A stretch of 38,376 nt of DNA from Agrocybe praecox (Eukaryota > Basidiomycota > Agaricomycetes > Agaricales > Agrocybaceae). The DNA lies in contig CAXHKQ010000122.1 in the NCBI GenBank assembly GCA_964017145.1, forward strand, positions 1 to 38,376, in the 5' to 3' direction. Position 1 is the first letter of the stretch, and every line of letters starts with the position of its first letter. Positions 1-12,169 of the stretch are shown here, piece after piece. The notes under the pieces were generated by a model. The model was given only the letters and a program-made list of their open reading frames with translations. It was not told the DNA's origin and did no database searches. The position numbers and the translations under genes were made by a program.

Positions 1-2414
1 AATTGGCGATAGAAAGAGAATATATTTCGAGTGCCCTAAACTTGGAAATACCCAAATACCCAAGACATTCGAAAATATTGAATGTCAAAATGGAAGGTCT
101 ACAAAGGTGCATTTGTGATCCCATCACAGGCAGGAAGAATTTCACAAAAAGGTCTTAAAACCGACGAATCAGTTGATACCATCGTAACCAGCGATAAAAT
201 ATGAAATGCTAACAACGATTTGATCAAAAACTGCAACATTTTGTTCGAAATCATGAGGACCATCATTTTCAGCAACATTTTCCTAGCGCATTTGACGAGC
301 TCATTCAGTCGAAGTGGTCATTCTTTGCTCCGGTGGTGGCTTCAATTCGCCCCGCAGTAACTCATGAGAACTGATACCTCCTGATTAACATTCATTTTCA
401 TCGATGGGACACGTACTTCCAGGCCTACACTCGAGAAAGTCGAAAAATGGGTCGATGGATAGTTTTCATCACTGGAGAGGAAGGACTCCAGTGTGAGATA
501 CACAAATTTTACGAAATACGAACAAGATATCTCTGATAGTTCTGTTGCAAACGCTATCAGAATATTAAGAAAAAATCCCAGTTTTATACTATAGCTACTG
601 ATACTTAATTGATATATCAATTCAATTGTATGTTCCTTTGAGGACTTTTCTATATAACATTGATTGGATTATGTTCTAAACATTATAATACACATATTGT
701 TATCAGATTATTTTTAACTTGAAAAATCGTATCGGTACAACATGGAAAGGCCATGCTTTATTTGTTTGAAATATACCTTGATTCCCTCGTTAATGTTCAT
801 GTTAACGGTCAAGCAAAAAGAGATTCGGGTTTACAGGTAAATTTATCTACGGAAGCCAATCTTTCGATTTTTTTCTACATCAATCGTTTTTGATTCCTTG
901 CGCATTGATGGGAGATTATTTATCTTAACCAACACACTAAAAGGCCCAACTGGAACGGAATCTATATTGTTACGAAATGCACACAATATTAAAAATTAAG
1001 TCGAATATCTTCATTTTGAAGACAAAAAATTACCTATGCTAAACTTGCAACCCACAAAACTCATTGATTAAATAATTCTAATATCTCTGAAATTCAAATT
1101 ATATAACTTTTAGACATCTTTTACAAACGCTTAGTGTTCTTGATCTTGATCGCAGTTGATCGCAAAATTTGCAGCGATTGAATATTTATGTACACTAAAT
1201 TCAAAATTCAAAGTCGTCGTCGGCGTTATAAAATGTCAGCTCGAAAGTCCAACCTCAACCAACCTCAACCATAGATATTCATTATTCGCAAGTTGAGTGT
1301 GGTTTGGGTTTGAAGGGTCAGTATTCAGAAACGTTCGCGATATATGGCAGCAGTCGTATCTAGGAAATTGGTGGATCAAATGCAGAAAATGTATGAAGTT
1401 GAGGGCCATAGAAACAAATATTGGGAAAATACAACTTGAAGCCTGTCTTCTTTAATAAAAATTGCTGATTATATTCAGCTGTCCGATGAATTATGGTGCA
1501 TTTTTCTTCAATTCAATGGAGACCGAAAGAGGGCGATAGACGCTGTTATCTCTGTGAATTGTAGATCTGACGAATAAGATCTGCAGTGGTATGACATCAT
1601 CACACTTTTGACGTCAGTTATTTGAATGTCTTTTAAGGTCCGTGCTTAGACTAGACTTGGAAGAGTTGACAACCACTGCTCCGGCCAACAAGCCACTATA
1701 TGCAAACGATTGAAATTGTGTTCGCGAACCCGCGCACGCCAGTGCATCCGCATGTATAGTTAGTTAGTGTTTTTAGTTCGTTCGCGCGATGCGCGCGTGT
1801 GAACGCGAACACACCGCACACACACACACTCACCAACACACACATGAGCACACAAGTTCTATGCGCGCACTACGGACGCCAATTAAATCGACATTTATTC
1901 CCGGTCGCCTCGTACTCAGCATACTACGACAGCATAGATGCACACATGCACATGCATATGTGCGACCTGGCAGAGACGATTGCGGCCAGACTGCCGAGGC
2001 GGCAGGCTGTTGGCTGCCAGTTCGCACAAACAGGTCCTCTCGACATCAATGATTTTCATAAGCGTGTGTGTGCCAGAGCCAGCCAGCACAGTGGCAGCAA
2101 GTGCGGAATCGGGAACACACGCAACACTGAACACTGAGCACGGACGACGACGACGACGACCACGACGATGACGATGACTGGGTGCGATATTTGTATACTA
2201 TACAACAAGTGTTTGGCTCGCGGTGTTTGGCAGGTATGAATAAATATTCGGTATAGTAGGAAGTATGAATGTTTTGCGTCGATGATTTGAGCATACGGAA
2301 GCATGCATGTGGAAAATGTTTGAATATTCCGGATGGTCAATGGAACATGGCTTGTTCAGTTTGCTTCTTTTCTGTTTCACCTTACAACCTTACAACCTCC
2401 AACCAGTGGATCAA
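1..2414. other. Intron DNA (after exon D), AT-rich with one GC/CA-rich island
   Basis: No gene is supported. Most is AT-rich, with stops in all frames. A short direct repeat of AACCTCAACC lies at about 1251-1270. From about 1730 to 2190 the composition changes to GC/CpG-rich, with CACACA runs at about 1811-1850, a GTGTGTG run near 2065 and (GAC)n at about 2140-2175. The small overlapping ORFs in the island arise from lack of stops in repeat-biased sequence and occur on both strands. Confidence 0.6.
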
Positions 2415-3366
2415 TAACACTACTAGGTCTTGAATATGAGACAAAACCATAATTCCTTAAACTGTATACAATTTTCTATCGTGCTTTTATTTCCGAATCA
2501 CGAATAAAAAAAAATTGGGTTTTTAAAAGCTTCGGCGATATTGGCGTAAGTTGTGTTTTTCGACATGTCTTATGAAAATTGTCTATATCTCATATTCCAA
2601 TTTCCGTAGACCAATATGTTCTATATGGAATTAAAGCTTTTTAAAAAATGCAACAATTCATTTTGACCTTTTGTTGCACTCATGTTCACAGTTTCAGAGT
2701 GATTAGGCATCAAACGTGGAAAAATGTTTGAAAAAGTGTAAAAATGATAAAAATAAAATCACGCGAACAATTTGTATGTAGAGAAAACGGAATATCCTCA
2801 AATATATTTCTACTTGTCTGGTAGCTTGAACTCCAGCGCATTTTCTAAGCTGTCAAAAAATATATATTAATTCATTCAGGTGTTGTGAATTTGTGACATA
2901 AAAACCCAGTATAACAAAACCCTTTAAATGATATTTTTATGTTGTGGGTCAAAAGAAGCACAAATGCTCAAGCTACTGGACCAGTGGAATAACATTTTGA
3001 GATTTTACGTATCCTCATCAAAATAGTTGTTCGCGTGATATTATTTTCATATTTCTTGCACGTCTCTGAGCCTTTTTATCTTCTGTTGCATGGTAACTCT
3101 GGAACTGTGAACATGAGTTCAACACAATTTCAACATGAATTGTAGCATTTCCAACTTCCATTTCATATGCGAAATATCAGTCAACGAAAATTCGAATATG
3201 AGATATAGAAAATGTTCTGAGGACATGTCGAAAAATACAACATATCGCCGAAGGCCATCCAAAAATGTGTTTTGAATTATTTTGAATTCCTGATTAGGAA
3301 ATAAAAGTACATTAGAAAATGTTATACTGAAGGAGGGACTTTTTGGTTGAGGTCCAGTGTAATATA
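2415..3366. mobile_element. Fold-back element, near-complete palindrome of about 950 bp
   Basis: The sequence from about 2415 rightwards matches the reverse complement of the sequence ending at about 3366, almost to the centre near 2900. Matching blocks include CTTCGGCGATAT with TTTTTCGACATGTC and CTATATCTCATATTC, and AAAATCACGCGAACAA near the centre of each arm. The arms are diverged, at roughly 70-80% by eye. The outer ends are TAACACTACTAGGTC and the reverse complement of GGTCCAGTGTAATA, with TA next to each, which fits a Tc1/mariner-type TA target. No transposase is visible; it is a non-autonomous element. A related fragment lies at 12170-12510. Confidence 0.72.
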
Positions 3367-4199
3367 ATTTCACAAGAGCCCGTTTTCGAAATACCGTGTT
3401 ATAGGGTATTTTTGAAATCGTTTTTAAAAAGACCCCGATAACTTGTATAACAGAATAAAATCTTCTAGATCATGGTATTTTCCTCAAGTTTTAATTGTTT
3501 CTCAGTATTTTTTTCAATTTATTACAATTTCTTATTTTTCGAGCATCTTTTGATGATGCCGGAATAAAAAAAACTACTAATATAACGACGTTTTACAGGA
3601 CGATCGAATTTTATGAAAACTAACGGCAATGAAATCGACGCCATTGATGTGTCTAATACGGTAAAACACTACAATACGCTTCAGAAATATCTAAAATCGA
3701 TCATAATAAATTATATTGACAAGGAATGTTCGAAGAGTTAAATTACACCACGAACAAAGTATTTAGGTGGAAAACGATATGATTTTTTCAGCTTGGAACG
3801 TATCACATGTTTTTGTACGGGTTCCTGTTTATATAAACTGGTGCCCATCGACAGTATATAAATGCACCTGCAAAAGCTTCGTTTTCACGTACAGACCCCA
3901 ACACTCCTCAATGGGGTACAATGGAACACGGTTTATTTAGAACTCGCTTTTCTCAAACAGCGGTCAAACATTCACAGATACGCAATGAAGTACACAAAAT
4001 CCTGAATAAATTTGGAGAGCATATGGAAAAAGGCTCACACGACATTTATAAATTGATTCAATGAAGCCTGCTCCGTGGAGCATAAAATGGCTAATAATTT
4101 TATAAACCATTATAATAATCGATCATACATTAACTTGTTCACTACTATTTTACTGAAATTTAATTATTGAACAGGTAGATCAAAAATACTAGACCTATC
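3367..4199. other. AT-rich intron DNA without recognised features
   Basis: The sequence is about two thirds A+T, with frequent stops on both strands and no convincing splice-bounded ORF. Nothing can be assigned. Confidence 0.6.
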
Positions 4200-5050
4200 G
4201 TGTATTCTATGCTACATAGTATATTGTACAGTGTGCCTGATCACGACACGCGATTGAATCGCGCGCTCGCACACACACACACGACGACACACGTGCGTCC
4301 GAGCCAAGCCACGCGAACATACCACCATCGCATATACGATTTCGCACTTGGCTCAACGCATGCTCGCACACGCACGCACGCACGCACGCACGTACGTCGA
4401 GTTATTCGCCGATTCGCGCGGCGCGCCAGTGCGCGTGATCGAGAACATGCCCGGTGGCACCATGGCACATGGCACACACGCACGCACTGGCAACTGGCTA
4501 TATGTTGGCCGTGTGGTGGCGGTGTGGCGTCGACTCATCGACGACATCGTCTGCCGCCGAGCCGCCGCCGCAGCTACTCGCTTATTCAGTCTAATTATGT
4601 AATTAACTGCCTTTACATCTACTATGCTCACATGCAGGCACAGGCACAGACACACAACAACCACACAAACACCGCGCACTCGACTCGCGTGTATGCTAGA
4701 GAGTGTATTAAAGTGTACGCATACATTTTATATGAATGTCGCGCGCGGTGTGATGATATGCTGCGCATCCGCCATGTGTGTGTAACTACTACAGCAAGCG
4801 ACTCAACATGACATCGCATGTTATGCAAAGCCTTTAATTGACTGTAATCAAATGCAAAAACACACGCCAGTCGAGTGTGCCAGCAAGTGATTTTTGCCTA
4901 TTTGCACGTCAAGCCGCAATCGCTGCTGGCGGTGCCAGTGCCAGTGCCAGGGCAAAGTGCGCCTACTACTATGCCAGTGGGCTGGGCTGGAGTTGAGTTT
5001 TGAGTTGAGTGTGCATATTATATGGGCGCACACATTATGAATCGTGCTCG
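4200..5050. other. GC/CpG-rich intronic island with CA, (GCAC)n and TG tracts
   Basis: The composition is clearly richer in GC than the flanks. CACACA begins at about 4270, a (GCAC)n tract covers about 4370-4400, further CA-rich sequence lies at 4635-4680 and GTGTGTG at about 4774. Repeated GCCAGT units occur at 4930-4980. The 203-codon plus-strand ORF across it is rich in His, Thr and Arg from the repeats and has equally open frames on the other strand, so I do not call a gene. Confidence 0.55.
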
Positions 5051-6168
5051 GCTGGCGTTTGAAGTGGTAAACTTTGAGTAACGATATCGGATTGAGTGTG
5101 TAGTAAATACCTCGTGTTAGAGGAATGGAATGGCACTGCAGTGGTACTTTCGAAGCGCGCTGGTGTGAACGTTATGTGAATAGTTATAAAAATCAAATGT
5201 ACCTGATTTGAGAGCCAAGATGGCGGAAGGTTGTTGAAGACTTCGTCGCAGCAATAATAATAATCAAGCAATAATAATACAATTTTAGAAGTAAACCACA
5301 ACTTATGACACTAAATTTCGAACGATGAGAAGTCACAATGTTCGAGTTAAGTTGTAAAATCGTGGGAGAAGAAAGGAATGCAAATCGCACGTGTTTGTTA
5401 AAATTAAAAACGGATGGAAACCGTTGGTTGTGTTGTGTTCGACTTCTGACTTCTCTATGGTGATTTTGGCTGAGGTTTGATCATGACTCTGAACGAATTG
5501 TTCGGCGGTATTGAAAAGGACCATTTGTATGTTGTACTGTACATATGCGCAAATTGTATGTAGCTATGAAAATATCTTTTGACCAATCAACGGATTTCTA
5601 TGGATAGAATATTATATTTTCTTCTGAATGTTATGTAGTAATAACGAAGTATAAAATACTATAACATAACATTTGAAAATTATACAAGAGTTTCCAAATC
5701 AAACTACAGAAAATTAGGATTTTGAATTATGCAATGCTTGCCAGTCGATTCCTTATTTTTTAGAAGCTTATGCTATAACTTTTGATTGATATGAATAGAA
5801 TATTGAAATGAGTGGATTTTAGATCGAAACAATTAACAATTGTTTTGTTCTCTTCCTAAAGAGATTTTAGAATATTCAACATAAATATGTATTGTGTGAA
5901 GCCACTCGAAGTACGACGAGGTAATTTTTGCATAGGGGGAATTTTTGCACCCCGCCTTATTTCCTTTAAAAACGAAGATATTCTTCTGACATTTTTATAT
6001 TATGTGTCTTTTATCAAAATCTTTCTTTGGATATAGACTCTGATCGTATATGGATTCTAATACGAAAGTTATAGCCCTATATGTATGTGAATATATCGAA
6101 TGATTGACTTCGAAGCGGAATTTACCGGTGAATTTTAATATTTTTGTGTTTCAACGATAGTATGAAGT
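5051..6168. other. AT-rich intron DNA with a YY1/Pho-like motif
   Basis: No gene is supported. GCCAAGATGGCGG at 5214-5226 matches the well-known YY1/Pleiohomeotic-type AAGATGGCGG core; it may be chance. An (AAT)n-like tract follows at about 5250-5282. Near 5925-5955 the motif AATTTTTGCACCCC resembles the GGGGCAATTTTTGC motif of the direct repeat at 6169-6328. Confidence 0.45.
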
Positions 6169-6328
6169 TTAATTCCTCAACAGGTACATGTGGGGCAATT
6201 TTTGCTCCATACACCATATTTAACCCATATAGGTAACTTGTTTAATTAAAGATCATTAATAAAGATTAATTCCTCAACAGGTACATGTGGGGCAATTTTT
6301 GCTCCATACACCATATTTAACCCATATA
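6169..6328. repeat. 63-bp direct repeat in two copies, 97 bp apart
   Basis: The sequence beginning TTAATTCCTCAACAGGTACA at 6169-6231 recurs at 6266-6328 essentially without change. The identity implies a recent duplication. The second copy ends exactly at the TA where the Tc1-like element begins, so the element probably inserted into this copy. Confidence 0.88.
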
Positions 6329-7968
6329 CACTTGTGGACTTATACTTAAGAACGATTTCACATTCATTGAAAACCGGTTGAAAAGGCCCAGTTACCAATA
6401 TCAAACTCGTATTTTTGTGATGCAGTATCTTCAGTACACTCAATGTGCATCATTTAATCGAAACATCTGTTGAAAAAGATGTGCCCTAGGCCCTGTACTC
6501 GTATTTGTAATCTGTTCATGCAAATCTCGCCTGGTCATCTAATTAGGAACTGTCCACTCTCGCCTCGATTCTGAGCAATTGCAAGGCTCTAGATTTTTCG
6601 AATAATTTTTATATTGTTTATTACACTTATGTCAAGTAGTTCCAATAAAAAAAATGGGCTGAAATGTTAAGAAATAAGGCCTGTACTCCTACTAAGCGTC
6701 TGGTGTGCATGTCTGGCGAAAAAGATGAATATTAGGTCCGCGGAGATGTAAACGCTTCTTTCAAAGCACAGATACCGTTTGAATTGATGTTTTTGGTACG
6801 AGTTGCGTTAGGGCTCTGGACCAGCTACACGAAAATCTACACATATGACCCTTGAGAATATTATTTTTCCTGTTTTAACGTTGATTTTGGGCCTTTATGC
6901 TCTTGAAAGGTCTACAATTTCGATATTCTTGTGGCACGATATTGTAGTATGATGACATCCAATATTTTTCTGCACTCGTGTGGACCTGGCCCTACGACTA
7001 TATAGCATATAGAGCCCCTACATTGGTTATTTGATAATTTTCTAACTATGATATCAACACATCCATGATACACAGGCTACGAGGTCTACCTTAAGTTCGA
7101 TATAGAGCTCTAAGACTTCAAACGATGACTCAATTATCCGAACTGAACCGAATGCTCTTCGGTCTGTTGCTTTAAGAGGTGCCCTTCCCGAATAACATGG
7201 CCTTTTCTCCGCGTTGCTCATAAAAATCGCTATGCTAGTATAGCATTTTTTCTTGAACCATGCGAAGCGCGAGAGCCGATACATCGACGGAGGCAAGCTT
7301 TTCACATTCGACCTTGGACTTAAAGGCCTACGACTTTTACATCGATTGATGGCCTAATTTACATTAGGACTATCTCTTATGGCATGAATTATTCATGTTG
7401 GCTCTGTGGAATCGTTGAATTTCTATCTTGTTCGTACGTGAAAGGGCTTCGGTTCGTTCTTCCCGAGGTTTTTAATTGATGCATTGTCTTAATACACCAT
7501 CAAAGCATCGAAAACTATCATTTTTCTATATCTTAAATCTAAAACAGCCTGACCATCGACGGTTAATGTCCGCAATACATTGGATATATAGTGCAACGCT
7601 TCTCGGGCATACATCTTAAGCCTCTATCCAGTTAAGGCAATTGTTTCGTTATTTCCTACTTGACATAAGTGTAATAAGCAATATAAAAATTATGCGAAAA
7701 ATCTAGATCCTTGCAATTGCTAAGAACCGAGGTGAAAGTAAATCGTTCTTAAGTATATGTCCAGGCGGAATATGCATGAATAGAATACAAACACGAGTAC
7801 AGGGCCTAGGGTACGACTTTCTCAACCGATTTTTGGATTATATGATGCCCAATGAGAATACTAAAGACACTGCATCACAAAAATACGCTTTTGAACATGC
7901 TAACATAGCCTTTTCTACAGATGTTCACTGAATGTGAGATCGTTCTTAAGTATAAGTCCACAAGTGTA
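6327..7968 (-). mobile_element. Decayed Tc1/mariner-like transposon with long terminal inverted repeats
   Basis: The left arm at about 6327-6640 matches the reverse complement of about 7650-7968 over more than 300 bp. Both ends read TA followed by CACTTGTGGACTTATACTTA. Each arm carries long shared blocks such as CTAGATTTTTCG and TTACACTTATGTCAAGTAG. The right arm repeats the ACTTAAGAACGATTT motif subterminally, recalling the IR/DR layout of long-TIR Tc1 elements. The total of about 1.64 kb is normal for the family. The interior on the minus strand keeps degraded transposase. FQEHKGPKST at about 6880-6910 resembles the catalytic FQQDNDPKHT block of Tc1 transposases, with a stop just before it, and ILDVIILQY lies upstream. 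A possible HTH-linker remnant with SGRAPLKATDRR lies near 7160-7195. Stops and internal deletion show it is inactive. Confidence 0.78.
6800..7305 (-). pseudogene. Fossil Tc1-like transposase (broken)
   Basis: This is the coding remnant inside the long-TIR element. The 83-codon minus ORF 7305-7054 contains a basic segment, SGRAPLKATDRRAFGSVRI, placed like the GRPRKT linker that follows the DNA-binding HTH in Tc1 transposases. Further downstream a different frame preserves VVGPGPHE and ILDVIILQY, then a stop, then FQEHKGPKST, corresponding to the block that holds the second catalytic Asp. That Asp is not preserved here. The spacing between linker and catalytic block is shorter than usual, so part is deleted. 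The N-terminal match is tentative; the catalytic block is more convincing. Confidence 0.55.
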
Positions 7969-10350
7969 CATACTCTCTGAGACTCGGACATATTTTATCG
8001 GGCATTGGCGCATATATTTCTCCACCTACACGATAATTGGACACTGCATGCGTGTGCCATATAGCATTCGCACGAAAGCCCAAAAGCGAAATTCAATTCA
8101 ATTTATGGTGTGCCGTGTAGCTTCGATACGAGTTTCGATGTTAGCTAAATTCGGGTTCATTGGCCAGCGTGCGCGTGCGCAGTCTCTAGAGTAATCAGTG
8201 AGCATATTTTTCGCGCTTCCGACTGAGAATGCCGCTGCACAAAGCATTTCGGCTGGGCTAGGCGGCACGCATCGGCATCGGTATGCTCGATGTTTGCCTC
8301 GCCGGTATGTGGTGTGTATGTCAAACGCACACACATACTTGGCGTCGGAAGGCCGCCGATGCGGCTGCGGGCTGCGCTCTAGAGCGTGATTATTGCGCGA
8401 AATACGAAACTTTCTAGCAGCAGCAATCCGTGTTGAGCATTGCGCTGAGCAATGCTGAGCGCAAAACGTGGAACATTACCGACCGAATTCGCTGCTGCTT
8501 TCAAGTGGATTATATTCTGTGGAGGATGCAGACACGTACACTTCAGGTTGCAATAAGCGGATTGGCGATGTGTGAGGTATATTTGCGTATCTACGGTTCA
8601 CATCACATCGCATACGGAAACTGCAATCAAACGGTCCGAGTCGGTCCGGAGACCAGAGCCCAATGGAATGCGAAGCAAACACACACACACACCCAAACAG
8701 ACATAATCACATCACATTCACTAGCTCACATGTGTGTATGTGTGTGTGAGAAATGAGCTGACTGATGATGATGCATGTGATGGCTGTAATGATGTGTTCA
8801 TTAAAAATGAAAGTATGCTTGTCGTGCCACAGACACATGAATAGCATAACTACGACCGCATATGAGACTCGATGGTTCTCTCTCTTCACTCCGGAGACGT
8901 ACGATATTTCCGATATAATCGAGGTATGCATGAAATAGCGGATTTCGATGCGGCGAACGCGTACGAATGATTGACGTTAATGCGAGCGCGCTTCAGCATA
9001 AATCGCATACAGCACGCGCACACGTCGAGACGACTTTACTGGGTCAATGTCGCCCCGCCGAATGAGCGTTTGTGTCATTATTTTCGTGACGTTCGCGTCG
9101 CACAAACGCACGTCGTGCGCACGAAATTAGATACACTCGAAAACATCACGTTGACATACTGCGAAATGCGGCGGATTCGTTTGCGCTGCAACTCGAGCAT
9201 CGGCTGGTCTGGCTGGTGGCTCGTATGTCGTATATTTGATGTCGTGCATTGTGTTCCCTTTTTTATATACACAATTTGCGCCATCGTGCTTGCATAATGA
9301 AAACGTAAATACTCACGCATGCCACCACCGCACCGTCAACTAGCAAAGTCGACGAAATACAATACATACAATCAACTACACACGAAGACGCGAAGCGCCG
9401 AGCACGGCAAGCGAAAATATGTGTGTGTATGAGACGGTATTGTACACGTAAAACCGTTTTACATTCACATACACATACGCTGACTGTGCGCTCATGAGCG
9501 ATTGTGTCGGGCGAAATGAAAAGAAAACAATCGCTTTGCGCGCGCACACAATTTTTGCCCCAAACATCAGCGCAGAAGCAGCAGCGCAATGCGCTCCAAT
9601 GTGCAACGACGCCAGCCAACCGAAAACCGAGAGCGGGAGCAGTACTTTTAGATTTACATCGTCAACAATACGCGAACAACATCAACATCATCATCATCAG
9701 CAGCAGCAGTAGCAGCGAAACGGCAGCAGCCAGCAATTTTGTCAACTTTAGTGCGATTGTCGTCAACCATTTGGAAAGACGCCGAATTGGCCAATGTGTG
9801 CAGTGTACAAATATGTTTTCTGTACTGCCGAAAAAGAACAACATTGCCAGCCTGAAACAACCAAACTAAGAGTATTTGCACTGTCTGTGTGTTTTTGATA
9901 AATATCAAACATAAATGATGCTGCAGCCTTTGCTCGTTATTATTTTCGTATGTTTCGTAAGCATCAGAACGGGGATGCTCTCTCCGTTATGTTCACAGGC
10001 TTTGCATATTTTATCGGCTCAAATGAAGTGCAATAATTCAATGTTCCAAGTCCCTGGCGGCTGTGGCAGCCGGCGGCTGACTGAAAGCCGAAGCGAAAAT
10101 CGCGAACGCTGTTTGCATTCGACCAGCAGCTCATCCGATTACAAACGAAATGGTGGAGCGGAGCGAAACTGTGCGAATTTCCAGCCCCCCCCATCGATTC
10201 GGGAACCGCGACCGAATTACACATGGATGGCGCGCACGCGGTCAGAGGCATCAGAGGCAGCAGATGCTTGGATGCGTGGCAACTTGTTGGCGCACCGAAT
10301 GTTGACGCAATCGGTGTCGAAGTTTATGTGTGGGCATAAAGTTTGGTTTT
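7969..10350. other. Complex of GC/CpG-rich intronic islands
   Basis: Three GC-rich stretches (about 7970-8760, 8940-9900 and 10030-10340) are separated by AT-richer gaps. CACACACACACA lies at 8681-8693 and GTGTGTATGTGTGTGTGAG at about 8731-8749. TG and CA blocks occur again at 9421-9435 and 9468-9480. CAT/CAG-type triplet repeats lie at about 9680-9715. A 148-codon plus ORF (9915-10361) begins with a hydrophobic segment like a signal peptide, but it lacks any recognised domain or splice support. No gene is called. Confidence 0.5.
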
Positions 10351-11261
10351 TGGGTGTTTGAACTCGTCGTATTAGGTTTTACTTGGACTTTTTAGTATGC
10401 TCTGGCACATTTAAGTATGATGGCATATTCGTTTTATTACGATGGAATTAGATAGTTGAGTGATCTGAAAATGTCTAAATTAATTTATTGCCTACGATTA
10501 TTACATACATCATTGAAATCGAACGCTGTCATGATGTTCAGAGGGTTGTTTCAAGGCTCGTATAGAAGCATAATATAGCACTAATAACTCCGAGATTTGT
10601 TTGCTTCACAAATTGACTATTCATCTAGAACGATACAATAGAGAGCCCAATCTAAATATGTAAAATAAGCAACATGCTGCAAACTTATTTACGACCCCAA
10701 TCCCGATCAATGTAAATGTTACGCGTCGATGTGCAATGCCATTTGAAAAGTTTGGATGGTTATTGGCAGCGATCGAACGGCCGCGGTAGCAGGCGGATAA
10801 TGCCGGCCTCAATTTAACTTGATTATTAGATTGATGGTGTATTGAGTTTGTAATGGGTGCTGTTTGGGTGTCGTTTTTCCGCCCTTTCCGGTGCGGCACA
10901 GCAGCAGCAGCTTACATCGATAACAACACATGAGTGTTACGCGTTGTGCATCGATGGATGTAATGAAAACAATGTCTGCATTCATGATTTCATCTACTAT
11001 ATGAGGTACAATGCCAAAGAATTAAGGATTGAGATAAGGAACAAAATACAATTTTATATTATATTTTGAACGTGTTTTTGCCAATCCGTTTAGGATCATG
11101 CAGATACAATTTTATCTTGTGAAATTATGTGATTGATGGATGGTAACTACAGTCGCATCAAACAGAAACAGCCTTTTTGATAAACACTAAATTTATTATT
11201 GATCATAGTTATCTTTGAGCCAGCCATAATAAATCGTATACTCAAACTGTCATTAGTTTGG
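10351..11261. other. AT-rich intron DNA without recognised features
   Basis: No splice-supported ORF, repeat or RNA gene is seen. A small GC-richer patch lies at about 10770-10920 and contains a CAG run at 10901-10911. Confidence 0.55.
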
Positions 11262-11785
11262 AAGTAATAGCATTTATTGTAACACTCGGATCGACATATC
11301 CCTATATGTAGAGGAGAAGGTATTTCGAGAATATAATAAAGAACTGATTTCTGAAGGAAAGTACTGCCGCTGGATCCAAAACATGTCTTGAGAAATGGTT
11401 CTACGGGTTGTGCCCTAGCCGATATACAATTTGTCTTGTCTTTTTTTTTTTAAACAATCAAGTTCGGTAGTCAAAATAACTGCTACTCTATAGATATCGA
11501 AAACAAAATTTTACTTATCGTGCTCCAGATGTTGGTCGTTAGAAAACTCTTTGCGCAATGACTGCCGCTAAAACGCACAATCGAACAAGATAAAAATATG
11601 TTGATGGGGCAGTGTTCAGGGCCGATCGAACGCGATTAGGCTACATTTTGTGATCAATTTGTGACAATAGAGTCTCGTTGTCTCCATTACCGAATTTTGG
11701 AGATCAATCGAAATTCATCTCAGTTTATAAAGATCGACAAATCCCTTCCAAAGCATAACAAATACACCAGTAGGATTACGTCTGT
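11262..11785 (+). repeat. Dispersed repeat, copy 1 (partner in opposite orientation at 25985-26420)
   Basis: Colinear blocks shared with the reverse complement of the partner include TCGACATATCC, GAAGGTATTTC, GCCGCTGG, AAAACATGTCT, GAACAAGATAAAA, GATCGAACGCGATTAGGC and TGTGACAATA. Identity is roughly 65-75% by eye, with indels, so both are old. No coding capacity was recognised. It may be a decayed DNA transposon. It lies about 850 bp beyond the donor of exon D, in the downstream intron. Confidence 0.7.
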
Positions 11786-12169
11786 ATTTTGGGACTTAAG
11801 ATGATTAATCTTCATCGACTACGTAAAATATAAATAAGATGAACATAAACCAAACTATTTTATATTTTAGGTCTATGAAGTCGTATGTATTAATCTGGTC
11901 GCTATCACGTTTTATCGCTGTGCAGACCGACGAGCATTTTTCAACATGAATTTCGAATTTCGTTAGTCTGAAAAAAACGATGTCAGCTAGAATATATCGA
12001 TAACTCATTGACTTACATTATGTTCTTTGTCTACATGAAAACCAAGTAGAAACATAACATAGCCGAACATGTCAAGAAACTGGAGAAATAGTGGAAATTG
12101 TAAAAACTGGGTCGAATTCTTTATTACCGCACATAACACTAGCTACATATCAAATGAAAGCTAATTAAA
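11786..12169. other. AT-rich intron DNA without recognised features
   Basis: Nothing beyond background was seen. A 67-codon minus ORF is not different from chance. Confidence 0.5.

Noticed and set aside
4200..4811. Plus-strand ORF of 203 codons.
   Set aside because: The peptide is His/Thr/Arg-rich from CACACA and ACGC repeats, and comparable ORFs exist on the other strand.
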